Below are positions 8,731 through 17,084 of a DNA stretch of 64,000 nt, one piece after another. Source of the stretch: JAWPMV01 sp039819665. Lineage in GTDB: Bacteria; Bacteroidota; Bacteroidia; J057. Made by a program: the position numbers and the translations under genes. The stretch is from the NCBI GenBank assembly GCA_039819665.1, contig JBCBRM010000022.1, positions 62,001 to 126,000 on the forward strand. Direction: 5' to 3'. Every line of letters begins with the position of its first letter. The stretch's first letter is position 1. A model generated the notes under the pieces. It made no database searches. It was not told the DNA's origin and saw only the letters and a program-made list of their open reading frames with translations.

Positions 8731-9207
8731 TTAGCTCGCTGAGCCTGGCTCAGGGAAACCCATATTTGAGTTTGCCAGAGAATAATCTCTGAATTTGCTT
8801 GGGTTGTCGGACCAAATCCTACGGCCTAACTCACAGATCGCGCCAATGGAATCTTTGATTTCCTGCTCGATCTCCTTTGAATCTGTAGATTGCTGGAGAG
8901 GACTAGAGGTATCCAGGGTAGATTCATAAAGCTCACACTTATGGGCTAAGGCAACGATGAAATTGGCATTAATCCCATTTTTGGTGAATTCAGCAAGGTC
9001 TCTGGCCGCACAGACCAGTTTCTCATTACAAAACTGAATAAGTTCCTTGCTTGATAGTCCAAAAAGCTTCCGTTTAATCTGAGATTTCATAGAATAATAT
9101 TTTAGACCTAAAAAAAATAACTCCTGCTCGATAACACGAGTGGAGTTCATTATGCCCTTAAAGTAGTTTAGTACCTTTTTTACTCCGCTCATGCTCTTAT
9201 AGAACAT
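8731..9207 (-). CDS. Hypothetical helical protein
   Basis: Not recognised. The 158-residue product has no signal peptide and looks like a small helical bundle: an amphipathic N-terminal stretch (LNYFKGIMNSTRVIEQELFFLGLKYY read in short segments), a central ARDLAEFTKNGINANFIVALAHKCELY helix pair and an acidic helix (SKEIEQEIKDSIGAICELGRRIW). A start at 9192 (MSGVKK) is as plausible as 9207. The gene has its own terminator and an AT-rich 247-base region upstream shared with the divergent SH3 gene. Function unknown. Confidence 0.55.
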   Translation of the reverse strand: MFYKSMSGVKKVLNYFKGIMNSTRVIEQELFFLGLKYYSMKSQIKRKLFGLSSKELIQFCNEKLVCAARDLAEFTKNGINANFIVALAHKCELYESTLDTSSPLQQSTDSKEIEQEIKDSIGAICELGRRIWSDNPSKFRDYSLANSNMGFPEPGSAS

Positions 9208-9454
9208 TTATGAAAAACTAGAGTAAAAAACAGTAATTCTGTAATAAAAGAATTGCCTATTGAATTTCATACGTATACAATTGTACCTAAAAAAACGGAA
9301 AAAGGCAAGGTAAATTTGCGCAAAAACGACCCTTTAACAGAGGAATCTTACCTGAAATTCCAGTTCTTTATTTGCAATTATTTATAGCTTGTATAGGTAA
9401 TTTATAACATCACTCTATTTTCACTCTGTTATACGATTATATCATAGCCTAGTT

Positions 9455-10573
9455 TTGAAAACTTTAATTTGCTCTTTCATTATCGCCCTCCTGTCCTTTA
9501 GTTTCCTTTTCGCACAGACTAATGAAGAGGATATCTTTACTGACAGATCAAGAACTTCCCTCAGCTGTGCATGGTCAAGCACTCACCTATATGTAGGTCC
9601 CGGCAGAAAGTATCGCAGAAAAGCCCGAATCAAATTCGGAGAGGTAGTCCAGCGCCTGGGGCAGAAAGCCTTCAATAGTGCAGATCGAAGAAAATACATC
9701 GAAGTAAAAACTTCTGATGGAGCTTCTGGCTGGATCTACGAATATCACTTTGTCGATAATGGCTTGACAGCCATTGTACAGGAAAGAAGTCGCATATATC
9801 CTGAACCCAGAAACAGAGCTGCAAGTACTGGAGACTATTTCCGCGCAGGTGAAATGGTGATTCGTGGAAATGTAAGCGGAGACTGGATAGAACTCTATTC
9901 GGAAGACAAAAAGATAAGAGGTTGGGTTAAAGGAAGGGATAGGATAAGTGCCACAGAGGAACAATTTAATTCTCGCGTCCTGAGTCAAAGAACTGGTGCA
10001 AGAACCTACTATGGGCAAAAAAGCTCCTCTGCTAGCTCTGATGGCAGATATTCCGATACAAGAGATTCTGATCGATATAGAAACAGAAATACAGACTTCT
10101 CCCCCAATACTTCTCGAGGCAGCAATCTTGACCGTGGGGTAATAGTTGGTCATATGAGTACCTTCCTTGAAAGAGACAAACGATCACAAAATAATCGTAG
10201 TGGACCCTCTAGAGGCAGTAGCAGTAGTGCGTCCTCAGACGATTATAGATCCAACTCTCGAGTCCGAAGTAGCAATAGCCAGACTTCAAGCCTAAGTTAT
10301 CCAACAGCACTTTCTAGAGAGCGGGGACCTGTTTATAAAGTCAACTTCCCAAATGAAAGTAAAAGCCTTTTTGTCGGATACCATAAAAGCCTTCCTATTG
10401 GCAGCAAAGTCCGCGTATTTTTTCCGGACAATCCTGGCTTCATTGAGGTGGAAATCATTGGTCAAATGCGCAAAACTCGACCCGAAGTAATTGGTCTTTA
10501 TCCCGAATGTATAGACCTGATCTTTGGAAATCAGCGTCCTTCACGCATAGAAATTGCCTATGTGAAAAAATAA
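9455..10573 (+). CDS. Secreted SH3b-domain protein with RlpA-like C-terminal domain (copy 1)
   Basis: 372 residues with a signal peptide (MKTLICSFIIALLSFSFLFA). A TTG start at 9455 is chosen because the signal sequence begins exactly there. Two bacterial SH3 domains follow: residues 38-105 (CAWSSTHLYVGPG..., ending SGWIYEYHFVDNG) and about 106-165 (ending RGWVKGRDRIS). A Ser/Arg-rich low-complexity linker (170-285) leads to a C-terminal beta domain containing GYHKSLPIGSKVRVFF. SH3b domains usually bind peptidoglycan. The terminal domain resembles a worn double-psi beta-barrel of the RlpA type; this is inference. A paralogue follows directly downstream, so this looks like a tandem duplication of a cell-wall-associated protein. 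Confidence 0.75.
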   Translation: MKTLICSFIIALLSFSFLFAQTNEEDIFTDRSRTSLSCAWSSTHLYVGPGRKYRRKARIKFGEVVQRLGQKAFNSADRRKYIEVKTSDGASGWIYEYHFVDNGLTAIVQERSRIYPEPRNRAASTGDYFRAGEMVIRGNVSGDWIELYSEDKKIRGWVKGRDRISATEEQFNSRVLSQRTGARTYYGQKSSSASSDGRYSDTRDSDRYRNRNTDFSPNTSRGSNLDRGVIVGHMSTFLERDKRSQNNRSGPSRGSSSSASSDDYRSNSRVRSSNSQTSSLSYPTALSRERGPVYKVNFPNESKSLFVGYHKSLPIGSKVRVFFPDNPGFIEVEIIGQMRKTRPEVIGLYPECIDLIFGNQRPSRIEIAYVKK

Positions 10574-10711
10574 TTTTTCATTTCTCAGATTGGATACAAC
10601 AAATTGATCTTCTGATTCGTACGTAAAGTATTACTATAAGACAAAGACCCTAAGTAATACATTATCAGGCCTTAACAATTAAAAATAATTTTCAGTTTTG
10701 AAGATTTGTTT

Positions 10712-10719
10712 TATATTTG
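10712..10719 (+). promoter_or_regulatory. Candidate -7 promoter element
   Basis: TATATTTG matches the Bacteroidota -7 consensus TAnnTTTG and lies 22 bases before the ATG of the second SH3b gene. A well-spaced -33 TTG is not evident, so confidence is moderate. Confidence 0.4.
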
Positions 10720-10741
10720 TGAAGGTTCACAAATCCAATTA

Positions 10742-11911
10742 ATGATGAATTTGAAAAAACGTACTTCTGTATTATTCATAGGATTCCTGGCGCTCTACTC
10801 TTTTACTTTTGCTCAGAAAAGGGTGATCTATGACGATTATGCACCTAAAGGTGATTTCTCTGTTTGCGCCTGGGATCGTGCACAACTCTATGCGGATCCA
10901 GGAAACAGCGCAGACGTAATTTCGACCATCCATTTTTCAGAGGAGGTAATGCATTTGGGTAGAGAGGCCTTTGTAAGAGGAGGAGAAAACAGCAATTACA
11001 TTTGGGTTGAAACTGAAGATGGAAAAGAAGGCTGGATAAACGATGAATATTTCGTCTCTGGAGGGGGAAATGTGGTACTTTTGAAGAATGCTTCCATTTT
11101 TGAAAAGCCCTCTACACCAAATTCTATTTCAAAAAGAAACTTTGTTGCAGGTGATTTGGCGATTTTGACTGAATTTGCCAACGGCTGGGTGAAACTTACC
11201 GGCAAGGAAAAAAGGAAAATGGGATGGGTTCAGGGATATGATGCCATTTCCACTGAAGACTATGATATAGAAACAGCCTCCCTTATCGACCAGGCTTTGG
11301 CCGAAAGGAGCGTAGAAGATCGCAGAGCCGAATTGAGAAGAATCAGAGATGGCCGCTCTTTCCTCAGCCCACAAATGAGAGAAGTAATCGATATTCGCCT
11401 CGAGCAAACCTATCGCTCCAACCGTCCGCGAAACAATGATATAGATGATGACAGAGATTATTATGTGGATGATGGAGACTATTTTCCCGGAGGAGAAGAT
11501 GACATTGCTGGAAATGGCGGATTAGGAAGAGGACAAGATTTCGATGATAATTCTGGTTCAGTCGACCGTTTTGACAGAGAAGGGTCTTATATCACAGAGC
11601 GTGAGGTGATTGATGCCAATACGGGGGAATCATATATACGCGTAACAGAAACGGGTACTATTCAACCGGTCAAGGCTAAAAAGCCAAGAAGTATTTATTA
11701 TGCCTATCACAAATCTTTGCCTGTAGGTTCTACCGTTCTCCTCGAAGTTCCCGGCACAAAGAAATTCGTGAAACTTGAGATCATTGCACCCCTGAAGAGT
11801 TCCAATAAGCATATGATTGGATTGGGGTCTGAAGTGATCAAAGCAGTTTATGGTGAAACACAGGCCAAGAATGTGTCCAGTGCTACCATCAGCTACCCTA
11901 AGTACTACTAA
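10742..11911 (+). CDS. Secreted SH3b-domain protein with RlpA-like C-terminal domain (copy 2)
   Basis: Paralogue of the preceding gene. From the ATG at 10742 (MMNLKKRTSVLFIGFLALYS) it encodes 389 residues with a signal peptide; upstream in-frame TTG codons overlap the promoter and are rejected. Domains: SH3b 1 (CAWDRAQLYADPG... ending EGWINDEYFVSGG), SH3b 2 (ending MGWVQGYDAIS), a helical segment with repeated RRAELRRI..GRSF, an Asp-rich linker (about 245-290) that may bind cations, and a C-terminal domain with AYHKSLPVGSTVLLEVPG and HMIGLGSEVIKAVYG. The HK-LP-G-V pattern and terminal helix mimic RlpA, but the catalytic NDRGP segment is absent. Likely periplasmic or outer-membrane peptidoglycan-associated protein; strong terminator downstream. 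Confidence 0.75.
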   Translation: MMNLKKRTSVLFIGFLALYSFTFAQKRVIYDDYAPKGDFSVCAWDRAQLYADPGNSADVISTIHFSEEVMHLGREAFVRGGENSNYIWVETEDGKEGWINDEYFVSGGGNVVLLKNASIFEKPSTPNSISKRNFVAGDLAILTEFANGWVKLTGKEKRKMGWVQGYDAISTEDYDIETASLIDQALAERSVEDRRAELRRIRDGRSFLSPQMREVIDIRLEQTYRSNRPRNNDIDDDRDYYVDDGDYFPGGEDDIAGNGGLGRGQDFDDNSGSVDRFDREGSYITEREVIDANTGESYIRVTETGTIQPVKAKKPRSIYYAYHKSLPVGSTVLLEVPGTKKFVKLEIIAPLKSSNKHMIGLGSEVIKAVYGETQAKNVSSATISYPKYY

Positions 11912-11948
11912 GTTAGATACTGTATTTATACATTAGGAAAGCCTTGAA

Positions 11949-11981
11949 GGCCCGGGATCCCATCCTGGGCCTTTGGCTTTT
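11949..11981 (+). terminator. Strong rho-independent terminator (possibly bidirectional)
   Basis: Stem GGCCCGGGAT/ATCCTGGGCC with loop CCC and one G-T wobble, followed by TTTGGCTTTT. Flanking AAAGCC and GGCTTT can extend the helix, giving an A-rich 5' side that would also serve the opposite strand. Confidence 0.85.
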
Positions 11982-12000
11982 GTAACTTTTAATCTCTAAA

Positions 12001-12097
12001 GGTCATCCCGGAATCTATCAGATATCCGGGATATTTAGGCTCTTTTACACATGCTAGGGATTCCAGCTCCTGAATTAAGGCCGGGCCGGGATTACAA
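12001..12097 (+). repeat. REP-like palindromic intergenic repeat, copy 1
   Basis: About 97 bases beginning GGTCATCCCGGAATCTATCA and ending GGCCGGGATTACAA. The ends are imperfect inverted repeats of each other (GTCATCCCGG against CCGGGATTAC), and the first 20 bases reappear inverted near 20190 (TCCGGAATGACAG side). It is a non-coding element between the SH3b gene terminator and the end of the M16 gene. Confidence 0.75.
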
Positions 12098-12130
12098 GGC
12101 ATTTTTTGTTTTATTCTTAAGAAACTTAGC

Positions 12131-13420
12131 TTACACAGGTTTCCCCACAACAATCTCACTCAGCATATCGGGCTTGAGATACTTTTGAGCTAAGGATTGT
12201 ACTTCCTCTGCACTTATACCATCGATCACCTGAAACTTCCGGTCTATTTCCTCAAAGCTGATTCCCATACTCAAAGAAAATCTAAGTAAATCTCCCATTT
12301 GGAAGGGAGTTTCCCTTTGGCTGATTCCCTGTCCAAGCATATAGTTCTTAACCAATCGTAATTCTTCTTCTTCAACCCCATGCTCACATAACAATCGCAT
12401 CTCTTTCTTTACTTCTTCTATGGTCGCTTCTACATACTCGTTTCCAATATCAGCCTGAACTACAAAAAATCCATTGTGCTTGAGTCCCAGCCAACCGGAA
12501 TATATACCGTAGGTATAGCCTTTCTCTTCGCGAATATTATGCATAAGCCGTGAGCCGAAGTATCCACCCAATATGGTATTTACGACCTGCATCCCATAGT
12601 AATCAGGATTTGATCGCGCCATACCCAAATGTCCAAGGCGTAAACTCGATTGCATGCCTTCTTGCTCAGTAAGGTAGCGACCTCCTATTGGAGAAACATC
12701 TGGTAAACTAATCTCTAAGGGAACAGATCCTTCTATTTTCAGAGACCCAAATTCTTTTTCCAACAAACTAAGGCAGGTCCCTTGATCATATTTACCAGTA
12801 ACCAGTAATTTCAGATTCGCGGTATTGATATAGCTTTGGTAGTAAGCTCTCAATTCCTCCAGTTCGATCATTTCGAGCTCTGCAGACCCAAAACTCAACC
12901 CATAGGGATGCTCTCCCCCAAAAAGCTGCTTACGAAAGCTTCTACTTGCTTTGTTTGAAGTTTTCTGCTCGGCGACATGCATTTTCTGTAAGGTCCGGGC
13001 CTTTAGGGTATTAAATTCTTCCGGAGAAAAGGCCGGCACTGTTAGGACTTCGCGAAAAAGGTGAAGGGTATGCTTCAAATTTTTGCTGATGGTAGCCAAA
13101 GTCAATGCCAGACATTCTTCTTCCGCCTGTTGCCCTAACCAGGAACCGTAGGCATCCAGTTCTTGTGCCAATTGGAGGCTATTATGGTGCTTACTGGCCT
13201 CCACCATATTTTGCATACTAAACTTAGCAATACCGGAGCGAGCCTGAAAATTGCTACCGCCTCTACAAATAGCTTGAATTTCTATAACTTCAGCGGTACC
13301 ATAAGGCAGGAAATATACAGGAATGCCATTACTGAGCTTTATTTGCTCAACCTTAGGCAAGGGTATATGACGAAATGAGGAGGCCTGAGGGGCCTGTGTT
13401 CTATCAAGCACTTGCGACAT
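12131..13420 (-). CDS. M16 peptidase-like subunit without zinc site
   Basis: 429-residue M16 (pitrilysin/processing-peptidase) fold protein. In the half-size M16B pairs, one partner carries the HxxEH zinc motif and the other supplies the substrate-binding Arg/Tyr pair. Here the HxxEH position reads FSMQNMVEAS, so zinc ligands are missing, while the SRLMHNIREEKGYTYGI segment near residue 310 keeps the R...Y motif. It therefore is the non-catalytic subunit. It overlaps the catalytic-subunit gene by 17 bases, a sign of coupled translation and a heterodimer. No signal peptide is evident, so the complex may be cytoplasmic, or its export is not readable. Confidence 0.9.
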   Translation of the reverse strand: MSQVLDRTQAPQASSFRHIPLPKVEQIKLSNGIPVYFLPYGTAEVIEIQAICRGGSNFQARSGIAKFSMQNMVEASKHHNSLQLAQELDAYGSWLGQQAEEECLALTLATISKNLKHTLHLFREVLTVPAFSPEEFNTLKARTLQKMHVAEQKTSNKASRSFRKQLFGGEHPYGLSFGSAELEMIELEELRAYYQSYINTANLKLLVTGKYDQGTCLSLLEKEFGSLKIEGSVPLEISLPDVSPIGGRYLTEQEGMQSSLRLGHLGMARSNPDYYGMQVVNTILGGYFGSRLMHNIREEKGYTYGIYSGWLGLKHNGFFVVQADIGNEYVEATIEEVKKEMRLLCEHGVEEEELRLVKNYMLGQGISQRETPFQMGDLLRFSLSMGISFEEIDRKFQVIDGISAEEVQSLAQKYLKPDMLSEIVVGKPV

Positions 13421-14657
13421 AATTTTCGGGCAAATAATAAAGGGTTGAACAATTTTCCGGAGCCAGGTATGTAGCTGCAGCCGCTTTTACTTCATCCAAT
13501 TGAATTCCCTGATAGATATCCGGCGTAGTATTAATGAGGTCTACATCTCCTAAACTATCTGAAATAGCCAGGGTCATAGTTTTGGTCAGGAGGCGGGTTT
13601 GCTGCATTACAAAACTGGCTTCCAGTTTTCCTTTTATACGATTTAGGTCTTCTTCTGTGAGTTCCTGAATTTTCTCCAGACTTTCCGATAAAGCATCTTC
13701 ATAGGTCTTCAAACTCACCCCTTCCGCTACTCGCCCATCAATAGAAACCACACCCGGATGATGAAGTCCCCAAGAGTAAGCATTTACCTGTGGACTTACT
13801 TTTTTGTCTTTAACCAGGGATTGAAAGAGCAAGGCACTCTTTCCATTAGATAAAAGATCTGTTATAATATCTGCCACATAATAGCCTCTTTCTGTATGAG
13901 CAGGCACATGAAACATTTTATAGATAGCGGCATAAGGTACTTCTGCATGTACCGTCAATTCCTTTGCAGCCTGTTGGGGTCCTTCCTGCGGCAAGTCTCT
14001 CTTTTTCAGCTCCCTGGACTCAATAGGCCCAAACCATTTATCGCATAATTCTTTTACCTGGCCCAATTTGACATCCCCTGCAACAATCAATGAAGCATTA
14101 TTCGGAGCATAGAAACTAAAGAAAAAATCTTTTACCTCCTCCAGGGTTGCCTCTTCTACATGAGAGATTTCCTTTCCTATTGTAGGCCACTTATAAGGAT
14201 GAGTATCGTAGTGAAGTGCGCGAAGTTTGAGATGCGCATCTCCATAAGGCTGATTGAGGTAACGCTGCTTGTATTCCTCAATTACAACGCTTTTCTGGAT
14301 ATCTAGTTTTTCTTGAGAAAAGGCCAGTTCCAGCATACGATCAGACTCCAGCCAAAAGCCGGTTTCCAATTGATTCGAAGGAAGGCTAAGGTAATAGTTG
14401 GTAATGTCTGCTGTGGTAAAGGCATTGTTCTGACCGCCGACTCTCTGTAAGGGACGATCATAATTGGGAATATGCTTACTCCCTTCAAACATCAGGTGCT
14501 CAAACAAATGAGCAAAACCTGTACGGTGTTCCTGTTCATCTTTTGATCCCACCCTATATAGAATATCCATTACTGCAAAGGGAATGGAGGGGTCTTCATG
14601 AACTATTACTTTTAAACCATTGTCAAGGATAAAGCTTTCATAGCTTATTTTATTCAT
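13404..14657 (-). CDS. M16 zinc metallopeptidase, catalytic subunit
   Basis: 417-residue M16 peptidase with an intact inverted zinc motif HLFEH (His50, Glu53 as base, His54) and the third ligand Glu in VVIEEYKQR about 75 residues later. The N-terminal half has the NGLKVIVHEDP strand pair and YRVGSKDE typical of the family. It probably cleaves oligopeptides or unfolded peptides inside a clamshell formed with the adjoining zinc-less subunit. The second half lacks a strong R/Y motif, matching division of labour between the two genes. It is upstream of its partner in the same transcription unit. Confidence 0.92.
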   Translation of the reverse strand: MNKISYESFILDNGLKVIVHEDPSIPFAVMDILYRVGSKDEQEHRTGFAHLFEHLMFEGSKHIPNYDRPLQRVGGQNNAFTTADITNYYLSLPSNQLETGFWLESDRMLELAFSQEKLDIQKSVVIEEYKQRYLNQPYGDAHLKLRALHYDTHPYKWPTIGKEISHVEEATLEEVKDFFFSFYAPNNASLIVAGDVKLGQVKELCDKWFGPIESRELKKRDLPQEGPQQAAKELTVHAEVPYAAIYKMFHVPAHTERGYYVADIITDLLSNGKSALLFQSLVKDKKVSPQVNAYSWGLHHPGVVSIDGRVAEGVSLKTYEDALSESLEKIQELTEEDLNRIKGKLEASFVMQQTRLLTKTMTLAISDSLGDVDLINTTPDIYQGIQLDEVKAAAATYLAPENCSTLYYLPENYVASA

Positions 14658-14682
14658 ATCTAGTATTAGTCAGGATGTGGGC

Positions 14683-15156
14683 TTATTCTTTGGGCTTTCG
14701 AGCTTTCATAATCGGCTTTTTCAAAGGCAGTTTTTTCTTCTCTTTATCTTCTTCAACATTTGTTTTGGGTTTCATGAAGGGCCTCTTCAAGGGAGGAGAC
14801 TTTTTCTTTGCAGCTCCTTCATCTGAAGACTTTTTCATCAAAGGCCTTTTTAAAGGAGGAGCCTTAGACGTTTTCGTTTCAGAAGTAGTTTCAGTTTTGT
14901 CTTTGTTTGGCAGGGGAATTTTCTTCTTCAGTAGCGGTTTAGCTTTCTTTGGCCTTAGGGTTTCTTCAATAGGTATATCTAAAGGAAAGTCCAGCCTCAG
15001 TGGATTAAAGATAAATTTCTTTTGCTGGTCAAAAGACTGTGCTCCAATCTGAATAAAGTTTTGTTCGAGTTCATCACAGAAGGTTTTCCGGGACTTTTTT
15101 AACGCCTCGATGTCAATGCGCTTTTCCCGAAAAAATATGACAAAATCTTTATTCAT
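14683..15156 (-). CDS. Lys/Pro-rich repeat protein overlapping obgE
   Basis: 157 residues. The first 60 residues form an ordinary-looking domain (MNKDFVIFFREKRIDIEALK, then DELEQNFIQIGAQSFDQQKK). The rest is low-complexity, strongly basic and repetitive: PPLKRPLMKK, PPLKRPFMKP and LPLKKPIMKA recur, with a more divergent PLLKKKIPLP before them. Its start codon overlaps the end of obgE by 8 bases, so the two are almost certainly co-translated. A basic disordered tail next to a ribosome-associated GTPase suggests rRNA or ribosome contact; this is inference. The long open frame on the opposite strand here is a by-product of the biased composition. Confidence 0.75.
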   Translation of the reverse strand: MNKDFVIFFREKRIDIEALKKSRKTFCDELEQNFIQIGAQSFDQQKKFIFNPLRLDFPLDIPIEETLRPKKAKPLLKKKIPLPNKDKTETTSETKTSKAPPLKRPLMKKSSDEGAAKKKSPPLKRPFMKPKTNVEEDKEKKKLPLKKPIMKARKPKE

Positions 15157-16135
15157 GAATCAATTCCCATAGTTTATCTTTTAATTCTTCCATCCCCTGG
15201 TTGGCGAGAGAAGATATAAATACAATGGGTAAATCTGAAAGCATTTCCCGAATTTCTTCTTCTAATTCTGCATCGATCATATCGCACTTACTGATCGCTA
15301 TCAAACGGGGTTTATGCAAGAGATCCCTATTAAATAAGCGTACTTCCTCTAAAAGTGTTTCGTATTCTTTTTGAATATCGTCAGCATCTACTGAAATCAG
15401 GAAAAGAAGTACACTATTTCGTTCAATATGCCGAAGAAAATGGGTTCCCAAACCTTTGCCCTTGTGGGCTCCCTCAATGATACCGGGAATATCGGCCATG
15501 ACGAATGAGGAGAATCCTCGATACTTGACTATCCCCAAATTAGGCACCAGAGTTGTGAATGCATAATCACCGATTTTGGGCTTGGCAGAACTAACTACAG
15601 ATAAGAGGGTAGATTTTCCAGCATTAGGAAAGCCGACCAGGCCGACATCCGCGAGTATTTTCAATTCGATGATTCCCGCCATTTCCTGGGCAACTCCTCC
15701 GGGTGTGGAAAAATCAGGCGCCTGACGAGTCGCAGAACGAAATTGCCAGTTCCCCTTTCCACCGTGCCCTCCCTTCAGGATGACAAGTTCTTGCTGGTCT
15801 TCCAGAATTTCCCCAATAACCTCTTCGGTTTCAGCGTTTCTGATGACTGTCCCTAGCGGAACTTCAAGAATCTCATCCCTTCCGGTTTTTCCAGTTTTTT
15901 TGGCACCCCCTCCATTTTCTCCATGCCCGGCCTTGATATATTTCCGGTACTTTAAGTCCAATAGGGTCCATAGTTGAGCATTACCTTTCAGGATTACATG
16001 CCCTCCTCTTCCGCCATCTCCACCATCAGGTCCACCTTTAGGGACGTGGCTTTCTCTGCGCCATGCCACCGCTCCATTTCCTCCTCTTCCGCTGGTGAAA
16101 TAGATCTTCACATAATCTACGAACTGATTTTGCAT
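15149..16135 (-). CDS. obgE: Obg/CgtA family GTPase
   Basis: 328-residue ribosome-assembly GTPase acting on the large subunit and linked to ppGpp signalling. The N-terminal Gly-rich Obg fold is plain (SGRGGNGAVAWRRE, GGPDGGDGGRGGHV, GENGGGAKKTGKTGRD). The G domain has the P-loop GFPNAGKST at about residue 168, DIPGIIEGAHKGKGLG as switch II and SKCDM as the base motif. The variable C-terminal extension of other Obg proteins is missing, and the next gene, a basic-repeat protein, begins within the stop region. Length and order match Bacteroidota Obg. Confidence 0.97.
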   Translation of the reverse strand: MQNQFVDYVKIYFTSGRGGNGAVAWRRESHVPKGGPDGGDGGRGGHVILKGNAQLWTLLDLKYRKYIKAGHGENGGGAKKTGKTGRDEILEVPLGTVIRNAETEEVIGEILEDQQELVILKGGHGGKGNWQFRSATRQAPDFSTPGGVAQEMAGIIELKILADVGLVGFPNAGKSTLLSVVSSAKPKIGDYAFTTLVPNLGIVKYRGFSSFVMADIPGIIEGAHKGKGLGTHFLRHIERNSVLLFLISVDADDIQKEYETLLEEVRLFNRDLLHKPRLIAISKCDMIDAELEEEIREMLSDLPIVFISSLANQGMEELKDKLWELIHE

Positions 16136-16245
16136 GGATCTGATCCTAAATAATCAAACTAAGGGTACACGAGTCTAAGCCCTTTTTCAATTATCAAGGG
16201 CAAATATCTGGGGCAAAAAGAATTTTTCTGAATCTTCCCAGATAT

Positions 16246-16812
16246 TTAGGGGTTTAGCACAGCAGCTATACGAGTCTCTATATCCTCTATACCCCCCATG
16301 CCATCGATTTGATGGAGCTTACTTTGCGCTTTATAATAGTCAGCTACTGGCAAAGTCTTGGCATTGTATTCCCCAATTCTTTTACGAATCGTTTTTTCAT
16401 TGTCATCCGCCCTTCCTTGCTCTTGCCCCCTTTTTACCAGACGGCTCACTAACTCTTCTTCATCCACACTTAAGCTTACCATATAGGTAATAGAAGTATT
16501 TTTCTCCTCCAAAAGCTTATCCAGAGCTTCAGCCTGAGGTACAGTACGCGGAAATCCGTCAAAGATAAACCCGTTGGCATCCAAATTGGCATCAAGTCTT
16601 TTTGCGATAAGCTCAATAACAATCTCATCGCTAACCAACAATCCCTGATCCATAATACTTTTTACTCTTTCTCCTAATTCAGATCCCGAAGCCTTCTCAG
16701 CTCTCAACATATCACCAGTAGAAAGGTGGATCAAACCGTAGTTTTCAATAATGCTCTTTGACTGGGTCCCTTTACCCGCTCCGGGAGGGCCAAATAGTAC
16801 AATATTTAGCAT
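16246..16812 (-). CDS. adk: Adenylate kinase
   Basis: 188 residues from the ATG at 16812 (MLNIVLFGPPGAGKGTQ); a longer upstream frame has no adenylate-kinase features and is rejected. It converts AMP + ATP to two ADP. The P-loop GPPGAGKGT, the AMP-binding STGDMLR segment, FDGFPRTVPQAE and the NEKTIRKR--Y-KT segment are all visible. The LID is the short form without a Cys4 zinc finger, usual for Bacteroidota. It lies 110 bases downstream of the obgE start and may share a transcript with it. Confidence 0.96.
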   Translation of the reverse strand: MLNIVLFGPPGAGKGTQSKSIIENYGLIHLSTGDMLRAEKASGSELGERVKSIMDQGLLVSDEIVIELIAKRLDANLDANGFIFDGFPRTVPQAEALDKLLEEKNTSITYMVSLSVDEEELVSRLVKRGQEQGRADDNEKTIRKRIGEYNAKTLPVADYYKAQSKLHQIDGMGGIEDIETRIAAVLNP

Positions 16813-17084
16813 AAATGTCTTTTTATTAGTCGCACAAGGATTTTGTGCCGGCCGCAAAAATACATAATATCTCTCGCCAGAAAAAGGGCGTTGGCAGGAT
16901 TTCAAAATTTAGCTTAAATATACATTCAATTTCTTTTATGGATGGCATGACTATTGCGTATTTCGTCTTATTAAGGAATCGCAAAAGTGTGTAACATCGA
17001 GATTATTATTGAATTGGAAATAACCAACTCCTGTAATTAATTTTATCTCATCTCTCAACACTCACACATGCAATCTTGGGTATT

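Noticed and set aside
14675..15052. Plus-strand open frame with Phe/Gly-rich product
   Set aside because: It is the antisense of the Lys/Pro repeat protein; bias of AAG/CCT codons keeps it open. The minus frame has a coupled start with obgE and a real N-terminal domain.
16813..16905. Earlier start for adenylate kinase
   Set aside because: Residues upstream of MLNIVLFG do not resemble any adenylate kinase and precede the universal start of the family.
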